Below, piece after piece: positions 36,217 to 48,240 of a stretch of DNA of 64,000 nt. The position numbers and the translations under genes were made by a program. Origin of the DNA: Mimachlamys varia (taxonomy: Eukaryota; Mollusca; Bivalvia; Pectinida; Pectinidae); assembly GCA_947623455.1 (NCBI GenBank), contig OX392543.1, positions 21,574,757 through 21,638,756 on the forward strand, in the 5' to 3' direction. Positions within the stretch are counted from its first letter, which is position 1; each line of letters starts with the position of its first letter. The notes under the pieces are model-generated. The model worked only from the letters and a program-made list of their open reading frames with translations. It made no database searches and was not told the DNA's origin.

Positions 36217-37818
36217 TTAGGGGTCAGAAACTGCTGTAGGTATTAGTTTAACATTCTTCCAGCCAAGCCCACCGAAAAATGCCCACAGCACATCCTCCTT
36301 GTCTACACCTATGGCCATTGTCCATTTTGTGTCTGTGTGTATGATTCTGAGGAACTCACCGTGTCCATTGATGAGTAAGACTTGATGGTTGTTCCTGTCG
36401 CCTATGACGATGTTACCTAAGCTGTTGTATGCCACACCGTAGGGGTTAAATGGTTCAGCTCCCACATACGAAGATTGCGCATGTGTTATAGGAATGCCAC
36501 CCATATATACAAACAATTTCTTTAAGCATGAGTTCACGACAACGACATGTTGTACCCCATCACCACCATCATTCACATCATTCCAGTCTACAACTGCGAC
36601 ATTGCCAGTTTTAGGACACTCCGAGATCCGATACGGTGTACACACTAAAGGCTTCCCAATCCCTGTAGCACTTGTAGTGAGTACCAATTCACCTTGTGTA
36701 GAATATTTCGAGATATGTTTGGTCATCCCCAAGATGACTTGGTTACTGGCAGTAACACAGATACACTTCGGTTCCTTCTTAGTGCTGAATCTGTGTGTAA
36801 GTCGTCCAGACTCGAAAGCTGTGATCTTGTTTTCTGTATCACAGACCCACAGTGTTTGTGTTTCTTGTGACCAACTTATGTCATTGATGTTATGGTTGTT
36901 TGGAATCTGCTGTATGACATTCCCCTTCCTGTCCAATAGAACTAATGAGTCACTGTAATGGTAACTGGTCCACACTTGGCTATCATTGGTGGGGCATAAA
37001 GAAGTTATAGCAACATGAGATCTCCACTGCGTCAATGTTTTAGTCTGTGGCAGTTGTTTGTACAACGTCACTGCCTCCCTCACATTTGGTTTTGACTGTT
37101 GTGATGTAGAGGATTGTTCCCGACAACCAGATGTCCTCTTTGATCCGTCCTGGTTTGTTGAAGCTTGACCTTGATCGAAAGTTTCAATTTTCCCTAAAGC
37201 CTGTACTAGGTAACGATGCGGGAGTTTGTTTGGAGTGAAACTGGCAGCACCCAGGACCGGTTTTACAGGTTTTATCACAGACTGAATTTCACATTGTGTG
37301 TCGTATATTTCTACATGAGAACCACGCTGGATTGCTGCTTTGCATTCTTTGATCTGTTTTCTGAGTTCCCTGTCGTACATTTCTAGGTCCAGTTTGTATG
37401 TTTGTATCAGCTGGATATTATCTTCCTCCATCTTATGATAACGAGACAGTGTCTGTGCCGTTAGCAAGTCTAGCTGGTGTTTTAATTGTTCTGTTTGGGT
37501 TTTTAAGTCGTGTGAATATTTATCAAACTTGCTTGTGTTGTCTTTCAGAAGTGAATCGGTAGATGATATGTATTCCCTGAGTTGTAACAGGTCATTTTGT
37601 TCAGTTTTTTCAATAAAGTTTTGAATTTCTTGTTTCTTTTTTGGAGTAACATGGCTGAGTGCACATACAGTGTGGCCTTTGTGAGATGTTGATAAACATT
37701 TTAGACAAATAAGTGTGTCACATTTTTCGCAGTAGAGATCTAGGTTCTTCCCTTTGTGTTCAATACAGGTAGTCTGTCCTTTTTTACGTAGAGGAATTTG
37801 ACAAAGTGGTGTTGCCAT
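36217..37818 (-). CDS. B-box / coiled-coil / NHL-like beta-propeller protein (TRIM-related, no RING)
   Basis: Intact single-exon gene of 533 codons. Residues 18-49 form a complete B-box type 2 zinc site (C18-x2-H21-x8-C30-x2-C33-x4-C38-x2-C41-x4-H46-x2-H49). Residues about 60-165 are rich in K, E, Q and L with heptad-like spacing, as in the TRIM coiled coil. A low-complexity Ser/Gln/Thr linker (about 215-245) follows. The C-terminal half has beta-propeller features, best at 459-493 (PYGVAYNSLGNIVIGDRNNH, then QVLLINGHGEFLRI), a typical NHL repeat. There is no RING finger, so ubiquitin-ligase activity of its own is not expected. Related proteins act as cytoplasmic scaffolds or RNA-binding or immune regulators, but the role here is unknown. 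The frame runs 30 codons further upstream only to a GTG, through AT-rich sequence that reaches repeat R1, so I place the start at the ATG at 37818 (context GACATGG). A weak acceptor (TTTATAG) lies 18 bases upstream of it and may mark a spliced 5' UTR. Confidence 0.92.
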   Translation of the reverse strand: MATPLCQIPLRKKGQTTCIEHKGKNLDLYCEKCDTLICLKCLSTSHKGHTVCALSHVTPKKKQEIQNFIEKTEQNDLLQLREYISSTDSLLKDNTSKFDKYSHDLKTQTEQLKHQLDLLTAQTLSRYHKMEEDNIQLIQTYKLDLEMYDRELRKQIKECKAAIQRGSHVEIYDTQCEIQSVIKPVKPVLGAASFTPNKLPHRYLVQALGKIETFDQGQASTNQDGSKRTSGCREQSSTSQQSKPNVREAVTLYKQLPQTKTLTQWRSHVAITSLCPTNDSQVWTSYHYSDSLVLLDRKGNVIQQIPNNHNINDISWSQETQTLWVCDTENKITAFESGRLTHRFSTKKEPKCICVTASNQVILGMTKHISKYSTQGELVLTTSATGIGKPLVCTPYRISECPKTGNVAVVDWNDVNDGGDGVQHVVVVNSCLKKLFVYMGGIPITHAQSSYVGAEPFNPYGVAYNSLGNIVIGDRNNHQVLLINGHGEFLRIIHTDTKWTMAIGVDKEDVLWAFFGGLGWKNVKLIPTAVSDP

Positions 37819-37887
37819 GTCGATGAGGCGAGAAAATCTATAAATAGACCAAACAGTATGTATATCATAACTAGTATAAAAATCACG

Positions 37888-37995
37888 TAACGCACACATA
37901 TGCTGCACATCTTAAATTTAGTTATAGATACAGTATGCCGGAAAAATTAATTTACTGCATCATACAGCTGTTTCGTCCTCCTAGGATTCTTCTGT
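37888..37995 (-). repeat. Dispersed repeat R1, copy 2, at the 5' side of the B-box gene
   Basis: Reads CACACATATGCTGCAC, ATACAGTATGCCGGAAAAAT, TGCATCATACAGCTGTTTCG and TCCTCCTAGGA in the inverted order of copy 1. It lies about 70 bp upstream of the likely start codon, so it forms part of the leader or promoter of the gene. Confidence 0.7.
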
Positions 37996-38424
37996 GATAA
38001 AAGTTATTAAATAAAGTTTATAATATGTCTTTTAATTTTGACTTAACATCGAGTTATTCAGGCGTTAATATAAACATGAATTAAAGACACAAACATAGCT
38101 ACCTGGCGATTACTGATTAGGTATCCACGTTTTCCGTTCCAAACCATAGAGTATACCCGTCAAGGAATCACAGGAACATAGCAAGGAACTAATTTCCATT
38201 AACATGTTTTGATAAATCTTTAGTAGACTCAATTTTGTTCCGATGATAATTTTCTGTATAAGCAGTGTCTAAACTAGGTACACATAACCAGCAATACAAA
38301 GTCTAAACTAAAATATGTCCTTTTAAGAATCTACCTGTGCAGGTGTATATCTATTAAGTACCTGTGCAGGTGTGTTATCTTTTAAGGTAACCTTGTTTAT
38401 CTGTTGTCGCGTACCTGTAATATA

Positions 38425-38565
38425 CAATTATAGCCTTTTGAAAAGGTCGATACATGGTTTTATCAACCGGAGAACAAATATCGACCGAGGACGAAGTCTG
38501 AGGTTGATATTTTTTCTCATGTTGATAAAAACATGTATCGACCGAAATCATAAGGCAATAATAGT
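38425..38565. repeat. Palindromic repeat, MITE-like
   Basis: GGTCGATACATGGTTTTATC pairs with GATAAAAACATGTATCGACC about 85 bp later. The centre holds ATCGACCGAGGACGAAGTCT. The segment after it (38600-38665) matches 10795-10850, and 38700-39000 holds nothing recognisable beyond a CCAAT-like AGCCAATCAGAAAGTG. Confidence 0.5.
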
Positions 38566-39394
38566 TTTATTAAAAAAAAAATTATTTGAAGACTACAAGA
38601 GCAAGATTTTTCAAAAACATTTAATCAAATTCTCGAACAATATTATAACAATACAATATCAAATACTTCATGAACCCTTCAACAGCTGTTGATGTTTTCC
38701 GTTTGATACAGTTAGACTCCACGCCGTCGAGAATAGCATCTTTTGGATTATTTGAAAGAACGGTGAAAATGGCGTCTGCCATTACTGTTGTTGTTGTCAA
38801 GCAGTGCCAAAGTCTTCGGAGCTCTTGACGTTACGTCATATTTCTATTTTTAGAAACACCCAGTCAACCAGTTTTTTTACGAGGTTTTTTGCACGACTGG
38901 TCAATATGACTTTTTATCGGGAATCACGTGGCGCTATTTAAGCCAATCAGAAAGTGTAAAAAATATCAATTTATAATAATGTATAGTGTACCTGATAATA
39001 CCGTCACCTGATCATGACTTTAGGATAGCCTGCATTACATAGTAAAACCTGACTTTACTGATACAAAACATGTATGACACCCTGAAATGTACAGTAAACT
39101 TGACTTTACTGACAACAGACTGTACGTACATCATGTACGATGACGTAACACAATTCAACTCGAACACACACACATACATACACACGCATATGGAGATAGT
39201 AGTGAGGTGGTATAGGACAAGTAGTTATGATAAGGCAGCTCCTGCGAACTCCTCAGAATTGTATATGATAGGAGAGATATGTGTTAAGTGGATTGATTGT
39301 ATACGAATTGTATATCTATGCACTGTACAGCGCTTTAGCGTAGCTTATGTTAGCTAAATAGGGAGCTATATTAAATGTTGTATATCAATATTAT

Positions 39395-39600
39395 TACAAT
39401 TGTGCTGCACCTTTAAAATGTAGTATAAAACAGTATGCCGAAAAAATGAATTAAACTGCACCATACAGCGGTTTCGTCCTCCTTGGACTTTGCAGTAATG
39501 CTAGTGGCCGAAAGGTGGGAATCTAAAATTTCTAAACTAATGAAGAAGCAGAAGGGTCAGGTGCGTATAACCCCTTTAATGTATGAATTTACAGTAAAAC
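39395..39600 (-). repeat. Dispersed repeat R1, copy 3
   Basis: GTGCTGCACCTTTAAAATGT, ACAGTATGCCGAAAAAATGA, CATACAGCGGTTTCGTCCTC, CTAGTGGCCGAAAGGTGGGA and AGCAGAAGGGTCAGGTGCGT; nearly full length. The preceding 38990-39120 has two loose copies of CAGTAAAC.TGACTTTACTGA. Confidence 0.75.
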
Positions 39601-40859
39601 TTAACTGGCACCTGATTTGAAGGACAACCTGTACACTACAGTAAAAGCTGACATCACCGACTCCTAATTACAAACGACTCTGAATCAGAACAACCCGAGT
39701 TTTACTCAAGAGCATACTTATTATTATATTTGTCATATATTCAGCTCACTTGCCCGAGTTTTTTGTTCTTCAAAACCAACAGAGGTATTGTATTTGCCTG
39801 ATAGCATGCGATCGAATTTGAATTTCAAGGTCGTTGAAGTGACTTAAGTGTTAGGTTAATTTGCAGAATAGGTGAGCGATTCAAATCTTTATGGACATCA
39901 CTTGATATTTCTGCGGGGCTTCATATCCAATCTGTTGAAATGAAATTAATTCATCTTAAATGAATTGCAACACACGTTCCGCCGATGTGCACTACAATTT
40001 CTCATTTGAACCTTTACGTTTAATTAAATGCATTCTTACTTCTTATTAGGTTCATAGTTTAACGTTGGAAGGTCCGGTTTGTTGTTGCTATAAAGGGTGT
40101 AATGTCCTTCTAAATATGTGATGTGTTTACGTGAATGATGCATACATATTTATGTGTATCTTCACTTGTGCTAGAAAAGGGTATATTGGTGTTATTAACT
40201 CCTTGCACAGATCTGAAACCGATGACTTTTAAAGGGATATTCTACTATATCACCTTATAGAGGGTATCCAGAGCAGTATTTCTCCCGGTCACTTTTATTG
40301 GTCAGTATTTGTCAAATTGCTAAGCGTTTTGCAGGAAAAACAAATTATATTTTAGCCATTAGGTATCTTTGGTGGACGGCACAAATTAGTAAAAGTTCTC
40401 ACCTGGAAGACCGTTCAAACGTAAAACATGTATGCCAAGAGGAAACAACAGACCCCAAATTCTTGGTAAGCAGTATTTTTCTTAACTTTTTACAGGGGCA
40501 GTCCGATGTTAGTTGCCTTTTGTATATGGTACGTTGGTGTACTTGCCTCCTAGTGATAGTTAGGACCTTATGCCGAGTGTTGTCTCACTGAAATACCATA
40601 TCAATGGCATTTAACACTGCTTTCCGCCTGGTCATATTATACTGACAACAGATGACAAATTCACGAAGAATCAAATCCTTTCATTTCTTTTATCTATTTC
40701 ATCTGCTATTTGAAACATGATTGGCATTCATTTGTACTGTTTCATATTCAGCATACCTGTTGAATGTCAAATGGACTTAAAAAGATAAAACTGCATTCAA
40801 ACGGCACACTAATATTAACATAAAAGTTATCTCTTATCGTGACAATCTTTCATTTGCTT
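39601..40859. other. No gene recognised (1.26 kb)
   Basis: AT-rich, with no recognised repeat and no supported reading frame. A 97-codon open frame at 40298-40591 shows no domain. Confidence 0.4.
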
Positions 40860-40945
40860 ATAATTTGCGACTTGTTTAATCGATTTGGAGTTTGGGTTTT
40901 AGTTATGTTGACGCTTTGGAATTCACAAATTTTTGTTTTTATTTT
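40860..40945 (+). mobile_element. RT family, terminal tail fragment
   Basis: TGTTTAATCGATTTGGAGTT, TGGGTTTTAGTTATGTTGAC and GCTTTGGAATTCAC match the last block of the family. The following 40946-41790 contains an 85-codon open frame without features and nothing else recognised. Confidence 0.5.
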
Positions 40946-41794
40946 TATATTTACATATTCATTGGCTAGATATAATTGTCATTACTTTGGAAGGGAATGA
41001 TGTTTTAACATTTTGACGAATTCGATCAATTTACGATGGTAGCATTCGCAATGTCCTTTGGGTTCGCGCTACATACAAACGGGATATCACCGGTTCTCGT
41101 GCTGCAAAGCTGATGTATACGACAGGGGAATTAGTTCAATCAGTATAATGTAACATGAATATTTAAGAACAGGCTAGAAGTTTGTCGTCGATACAATGCA
41201 ATGCGTTAACGCATTATTACCGAAAAATTCCTTGGTATTGATGTATTTTATATGCTAGGAAAATCTTACATAAAATGACGAGTCTTTAAAATATGGGGAA
41301 ATATATGAATAGTGGTCAAGCTTTTATGTGTATCCATAAATACGACCAAGTGTCTCGGAAGGGAAAGCGTTTTCTGCATTGTCAACGACACTATACGTAT
41401 TGCAAACGTAAATCACCGCCATGCGAACATTGTCCTCATAGTTTGAAATTTGTTAACTTTATACAGTACAATTTATCTTTCATTTCCATAAAATGGAATC
41501 AAAATGGTCAGTTTTTTGTAATTGAAAGTGCAACACCATCATGTGTATGAATATGAAATTCTGTGAAAGATTTAAAAAAACTAAAACTGAAATCGCAGAG
41601 ATTCCTTCCATCATGTGACTGGAAGCTTTGACAAATCTCCCTAAAATTAAGAAGTGACCAAAGCCGGAAACGCATATCAATAAAAATGATGCCAACAAAT
41701 TTCTCGGTTATCATTTTTTAAAGATTGGAAATGCCCCTTTCAAAATCCTACTCGATGACTTATCAAAACGACAGTAGTTTAAAAAATGTCGATT

Positions 41795-41935
41795 TCGACA
41801 TTTTGGCCCCTAGCATCACTGACGAGTCCTAGAAGGACGAAACAGCTGTTAGATGCAGTTTAATTAATTTTTGCGGCATAATGTATATATTAGTAAAATT
41901 AAAAGTTAAAGAACTGTGTGTGTAAGGTTCGACTT
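41795..41935 (+). repeat. Dispersed repeat R1, copy 4
   Basis: TTTTGGCCCCTAGCATCACT, GACGAGTCCTAGAAGGACGA, AACAGCTGTTAGATGCAGTT and GCGGCATAATGTATATATTA. The 5' third of the family is absent. Confidence 0.75.
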
Positions 41936-42039
41936 ACATATATGTACATCAATGAGGATACTCTAGGAGTATCTAACCCCTCCGTCCCCTTTTCTCCTCC
42001 TATCTTCTAGTAAGAAGTAGTAGAGAAGTAGTAGTAGAG

Positions 42040-42470
42040 AAAGAAGACGCTTACTCTTCCGAGACACCTGGGCCCGTATTCATGAAACCGTTCTCATGCT
42101 CAAGCATGGATTCTGTGCTCAAGCCAGCTTTCTTGAACTCTCCTTAATCACGTCGAAGAGTCAAAAAGTCAATGTAAATGTTGAAAACAGTTTTTGGCTT
42201 CATGTCTCTTCAACTTTCATCCAAAACTTTGACAAAGTTAGATTTTTTAAATAATTTATGGCCAGAACAAGAAATAAGGCTTGTGCACAAAATCCATGCT
42301 TGAGCATGAGAACGGTTTCATGAATACGGGCCCTGGTCTTATTATCTCGTGCTTTTACAAGGGTTTCCATGTTAATCATTCCTTTGCTTATATTTTTCAA
42401 TTGATTTTGAGTTTGGCTTATGGTTTGTTGACACTTTGGTATTTTCTGGGTTTTTTTTATCAGAATAGGT
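42040..42470 (+). mobile_element. RT family, tail fragment split by a MITE
   Basis: AAGACGCTTACTCTTCCGAG then ACACCTGG, then a 258-bp insertion, then CCTGGTCTTATTATCTCGTG, TTTCCATGTTAATCATTCCT and TTGATTTTGAGTTTGGCTTA. Removing one copy of CCTGG restores the uninterrupted tail order seen at 19385-19690. Confidence 0.7.
42072..42329. mobile_element. MITE, 258 bp, 54-bp terminal inverted repeats
   Basis: The first 54 bases (starting GCCCGTATTCATGAAACCGT) and the reverse complement of the last 54 differ at only 2 positions. Both sides carry CCTGG (42067-42071 and 42330-42334), which occurs once in the uninterrupted host repeat, so it is a 5-bp target duplication. No coding capacity. The superfamily is not assigned. 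Confidence 0.9.
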
Positions 42471-42474
42471 GAAT

Positions 42475-44910
42475 GTGAATGTTTCTTTATATCTATTCAT
42501 CTCACATAGAAGCGTTTATTTTATTAGTCTGTTACATCTAATGTTTCTTTGTTAGTTTGGACATCTACGCATTGCGATATTAAGGCTTCAAGTTCCATCC
42601 TCATACATCATTGATTTATTTGGATTTTACACCGTATTCAGAATCTTAGCCGAGAATCGTGTGTAGAAAGTACAACTTGTCTTTTGTTATACGCTGCAAA
42701 GAAAATTAAACAGGACAGGGACTGCCAAAACGTTATTACCAACAAGGAAGGAATTACATAATACCACTTTCTCTTTTTTTAAGTCAACAGCAAAACTCTG
42801 TAATGTATTGAACATAACTATTGCCACGAAAAGTACACCCATTTTACAATTTTAAAATCTTTCTTGGGGAAAAATATGATATTTGCAGAAGTGTATCTGA
42901 CGTTGGCTGAACTCTGCACTGAGACTGCGGTTCTGTGCCTATCAAAACCCTTCAGCATTTTACCAGATATCAGCTTTACTAGTTATCATTGCACGTTTCT
43001 TTCATCTTTAATGAAATCATATTGGACAATACTAGCTTGTTTAAGCCTTATCTTAACTGCATTATATCAGATCTAATCACCAGTTTGTTTATTAATGAGC
43101 GTTTTTTAGTGTTGTTATTATTTTGTTTAATGTTACTTTGTTTATTTTCAAATATCATCGTGTTTTGACCGGCGTCTGTTTATTCATTTTTTTCCAAAAT
43201 CATTTAACTTTCGTAATAAACCCTAATAAAATATGAGAACACAAAATATGTTACGCACAAAGGGAGAAATCAAATTGAAATAAAATATAAGCGCCTTCCT
43301 AAGCTCTAAGAGTATTTTTATTTTATTTAGTCGTAAAAAGTCATGGAAATGACCTTCATTTCTTATCTACTTAAAGTCTGCCCCTTGTTTGTCAGAAGAG
43401 ATTTCCGTGTTAAAATCCACTGTCATTTTCCAGAAATTATCCATGATACGTTGACAGTTTTATCCGATTATTCATGACACACGACCGGACCTGTGACCTT
43501 GGCATGTCCCTTCAAGATTTCCCATAGTTACAGGATAAATGTGTTTCAGCGTTGGAGGTGTAATTTGTGTTTATCTCCAGCGTTCCCATAGGATTCTAGG
43601 TCAGGATTGAGAATACCAATTGTCTCGAACAGTTCGGCAGGTTTAGCTTAGCTGTATGTCATGACGATGAAAACATATCTCGTATATTGTTATTTACGGC
43701 GCAGGTTGACCTTGCAGAATGTTTAAGGGCGATCAACCAAGGAAGGCTGAGGATGCTGAAAAGACAGGGCTTAAATTTACTGTCACATATTTGAATAATG
43801 CTAGGAATGCTATGAACCAAATGCTTCCGAACAAACCAGCTTTTCTTACGAATATAGTATCAAGACAAGAACATGGACATTTACATATTATAACATATTT
43901 ATAGATTTTGTCTCTGGAAATGAATATTTGAAAAAAGATAGCTGGAGAGGGAGTTTGTTTCTTAAAACCAAGTACAGGCAAAAACATCTTGCTCATATCA
44001 AACACTCCGTACACCTAACTTATGTTTTAATAACGTGTTTTATATGTTGGCTTTGCCTTTAAAAATTTGTCAGTTCCTTTGACAGCAAATCTGCCCAGTG
44101 ATCCATATTTTTCATTTGCAATGATATTATCGAAATACAGGTTTGAACACAATATTTCAAAATGTTTATTATTCCTTCCCATTTTTTTAGCTCATAAAAA
44201 GCAATTTATGCCAAATATTTCTAATAAAAAACTAGAGGAGGTCTTTTCTTGCCAATTTTAAAAACCCTTATATTTTCACAATGAACCCAGTCACTTACAA
44301 TATTGTCAATATTGTTGTTCATTTCTGATGTATTTATCACATATGGTATTAAAAATGAGCTTTCAAGTAAATTGAATTACATCCTTACGATTCTACTTTC
44401 CTATGGATCCTTGTCCTAACGTAGACCTCCCCTAGAGTCGGGAAATTTGGTCGGTTATTATAAGGATATTACAATAATCGGAGGCCCCGAGTTCGAACCC
44501 GGCTCAGACATCGTCATATTTTCCAACCCATGATACGCTTGTTCGTTTCATCTGTATATTGCTTGCGAAAAGATTATACAAGATAACTATTTTGCAAACA
44601 TCATTTGGTTAAGCGACAGATGAATATAGAAGTCATAACGGGAAGATAGTTCTAATGAGCAGTTACAGTTTCCGTAAAGGATACTGAATTTGCTTTACAA
44701 ACTTTTAGATGTTCCACACGCATGTCACCAACAACTTGTTGCAATGACATTTCAAACTGGAAATGAAAAAGTTAATATTTTAAATAGTAGGGAAGTGAAA
44801 ATATGTCAATTACCTTGTATTCAAACCATGTTTGCTACCACGCAATGCATTGTACATGAAGCAATCTTATTAAAATGTAAACACATTGTCGCTCCGTTAC
44901 TCTTCGCATA
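42475..44910. other. No gene recognised (2.4 kb)
   Basis: Open frames of 60-93 codons occur on both strands without domains. A lone B-box-like stretch (CGAGTTCGAACCCGGC near 44490) may be the remnant of another tRNA-headed SINE. 43330-43560 is somewhat more complex and might be regulatory, but nothing decisive is seen. Confidence 0.35.
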
Positions 44911-44917
44911 CATAGGA

Positions 44918-45150
44918 TCTGACAACATCTCATAAGGGGTCATGTTCTAGTGGACTTTTGCATCAGCCAATCATATTGCCGCTGCCAAACAATTTGAATG
45001 TGCATGTTTAATGGCAAAAACACTTGATGAAGATGACAGCGTCAACTGTCATTGATTAGACAATTCTACTAGGGTTTGAAGTTAAGAGGCTACAAAGGTC
45101 ACCAGAACATGACCTCTAATTAGAGTTAGAATAAGGATCTGCATTTAAGT
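44918..45150. mobile_element. Mutator-like MITE relic, copy 3
   Basis: GGATCTGACAACATCTCATA .. GGTCATGTTCTAGTGGACTT at left, and AAAGGTCACCAGAACATGAC at right, correspond to the subterminal blocks of the 31588 and 50400 copies. The outermost CAATCTGATT ends are lost or unrecognisable. Inside is a CCAAT-like CAGCCAATCATATTGC. Confidence 0.65.
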
Positions 45151-47430
45151 CACTATGTGAATTATACGAGCATATTCGGTACCGTACACACAAACTTAAA
45201 GTTATGTTCAGCTATGCAGATTCACTCAGAAACCGACAAAGGGTTTATTTTCAACAAGTATAAATTGAATTGAATTTAAATTCAATCCATCATACGATAA
45301 ATTGCAGCATTTGCAACAAAAACACTTCACTTTGTAGAGATGAAATCAAATTTAGAAATTGCATAACGGCTTTTTCTTCAGAAACAATCACTCATATCAG
45401 ACAATATTAAATAAATTGGTGTCACATATTCCATCAAGTTTGCCCTTGCTCGACACATTTGGCATTTAGCTCATGTAATTGTCTTTTTTATTTTTCTACA
45501 TTAGTTTTTGATGCTTTTATTAGTTTCAGATTGTCTGTAGCTAAACGTAATGGCTTTGGGATTCGTGGAGAGATCGGTCAAGGTCATGTTACATGGTTGT
45601 TGTCGGAAGTAGTGTTAGAGGCGAGTAATTAGTTACCTGGTTCTGTTTTTCAATCGAACAGTATGCCTTATCATTAAATATACATCTTATACCTACAAAC
45701 ATTTATGGTTGGTAACATGACCAGAATTGAGGGCAGACCAGCTAAATATAGTAACTTTAACGAATAAATGTAGAGCTCTTGATTATTTTTTGTCGCACAA
45801 TAGAATTAGTAGGTAGAAATGTACTATATGATGTCAGTCGATCCGAATGAACCTTATTAACGTCCCTAATGCATGATTAATTTACTACATCGCGTGATAC
45901 GGGAATTACACTGCTATAGTGAATCCAAGATTAGGATTGCTCAAATAGCACTATCGCTTTGTATCGTTGTGTGATATGAAGATGGACGTTTTTAATTTTG
46001 AGTTTGCTCATTAGTGTGCTTACTTATTGTGATTGACAATGATGGCATGGTTATCATTTTCAGGACAGAGTAAGCAACGTGTAAATATTGTATACATCTG
46101 AATGAACCTCAATGAGAACAAGACTAGGATCCGTATTCATAAATCAGTTACCATGCGTAAGTATGAATTATAAGCTGTGCCTTCCCTTCTTTTACCTGGC
46201 CAAGCCGCAAAGGTCACAAACACAATATCCACAATGTTCAGTAATAAAATGTACAGATGAAAAAGTAACATGTAACGAAATGTTCTACTAGATAACAAAT
46301 ACCGCCAAAATTCCTTAAACGCATACTTATAAAATCTTCCTTAAAGAAGGCAACAGAAAACGTTCGGTTCCCTTTGTCCGTATCTCTTTCGGTCATTGGT
46401 TAGACTCTCCTGTTTAAATATTGTTCAACAAAATCTATTTATTGTTAAAGTCAATATCGCGCGTGGGTTTGTTTGTTTACTATAGGTAGCCTCTAAACTG
46501 TTCACGATGTGGAAATGTTTGTGCTGTAGTCATGCTGTTTTGCACTGTGTATATGTAATACTGTTATACACTCTTAAAGTTTGAATGGTATTAAATATGT
46601 TCGCGTGTAGATATATTCGCGGATATTTAGTGCCAACGAAATAAGCGAAAACTTCCACACCGCGAAAAATGCCACTCTTACAGTAGGCTTACTGTTCTTA
46701 TTAATTTTACTGATATGTGACTTCTTTCTGTGGTATTTTTACATGATATGAATTTTCATTGGACTTACCAAACAAACGAGGGCAACTATTATTCATTAAC
46801 CAACCGAAGATTTATAAAGCTTTTAAGAAAAAATCCTGGTCTGTGATAATCAATCTAACCAATGAAAACAAGCATTATTGATGAGTAATTTTAATATATT
46901 AGGAAAGATATTGGTAAATATTTAATGTTAGTTTCGTTTGGTTTTCAATTCTTTTGAATATCGGAGTGCTTACCTACAGCTGTGATTCATGAAATGTTTA
47001 TAAATCATAAAATTGACCCCAACTATCTGCAAGATATCGACAAGGTAAATATAAGTTGCATGTGTTGGAGTTTTGAGGTGGAATATAAAGGTTTATTGTT
47101 TTTCGTTAGAAGTAGAATTGATATCAACAACAGTATCGCAGGTGGTACTGGGTATGCTCTCTCCTCTATATCACGTTGACAGTAACACATGTTTGCGAGG
47201 TGGGGATTGGGGATTTAACTCCCCGTACAAACAGTCTAGGTTATATAAATGCTTCTCCGCGATTAACTAAGGGCCTTTCGTTTTTCAACTCTTACCTTGA
47301 ATAACAACATTCTACTAGGGTAGATATTAACCATTTATTCAGATATGAATATCCAGGTTTACGCATTAGATAAGAGGGTCCTTTACGAGCCGAGGGAGAA
47401 AAGGTGACTTTGCATCAAATTGTTTTGACA
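45151..47430. other. No gene recognised (2.3 kb)
   Basis: Contains one short RT tail fragment on the plus strand at about 46005-46080 (TTAGTGTGCTTACTTATTGT then GATTGACAATGA) and an ATTCGCGGATATTTAGTGCC stretch near 46617. The rest is unremarkable AT-rich DNA. Confidence 0.35.
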
Positions 47431-47439
47431 AAACTGTGG

Positions 47440-47850
47440 TCTATCATAGAGAAACAAAGTATGATGTTCAAAATTCGAACTCCTGACTAGGACCAATGTA
47501 TGGTGACTTCATATCCAATAGGTTTGACTCGTCTCAATGTCCGGCACTTTAGTCTATCACAAGGAAATGAAGTATAATGTCCATAAGTCGAATTCCTGAT
47601 CAGGACCAATGTACGGTGACTTCTTATCCAGTATTTTTGCCTCGTCTCAATGTACGACACTGTAGTCTACCACAAACAAATAAAGTATGATGTTCATAAG
47701 TCGAGCTCCTGACTAGGACCAATGTATGGTGACTTCAGAGCCAATAGTTTTGCATCGTCTCAATGTCCAGCACTGTAGTCTATCACAAGAAAATGAAGTA
47801 TGATGTTCATACATGTAAGTCGAACTCCTGACTAGGACCAATGTATCATA
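47440..47850. repeat. 113-bp tandem repeat, about 3.5 copies
   Basis: CTCCTGACTAGGACCAATGT .. GGTGACTTC .. CTCGTCTCAATGTCCGGCAC .. GTAGTCTATCACAA .. GAAGTATGATGTTCATAAGT recurs with starts at 47481, 47594, 47707 and 47826. The last spacing is 6 bp longer because of an extra ACATGT-type insertion. Confidence 0.88.
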
Positions 47851-48084
47851 CACGGCACTATCTACTTGCAGGGTTTAATCTCGTCTGGTCTGCGCAGGTT
47901 TGCGAGATGTGACGGAAATATACTGGCCGCATAATGGTAAACACGATTTATTGGTTGATTCAAAGTCAAAATTTATGTCAGGCAATCAGTCCGTTTGTTT
48001 ACGGAAATTGAAGTGAATTAATGTAGACCTTTTTGCTACCCTGACCGGTTTTGTCATATAAACATGCAATGATATATAATGTTT

Positions 48085-48240
48085 GGTTCTCGATAAAGCT
48101 TATTCTCTTGTACTTTTACAAGAGTCTCCATGTAAATCTTTCCTTTAATCCTTTTAATTTCCCGTAAATCATATTTTGCCCCGATTTAATCGATTTTGAG
48201 TTTGGATTAGGATTTTGTTAACGCTTCGTTATTCTCTTAT
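48085..48240 (+). mobile_element. RT family, 3' tail fragment
   Basis: TTATTCTCTTGTACTTTTAC, AAGAGTCTCCATGTAAATCT and TTAATCGATTTTGAGTTTGG followed by GTTAACGCTTCG. The fragment starts inside the tail. The following 48241-48770 has nothing recognised. Confidence 0.65.

Noticed and set aside
36494..36958. 154-codon plus-strand gene
   Set aside because: It is the antisense shadow of the B-box protein gene.
37819..37908. N-terminal extension of the B-box protein by 30 residues
   Set aside because: It starts at GTG and runs through AT-rich sequence up to the edge of repeat R1. The ATG at 37818 has better context and lies just before the B-box.
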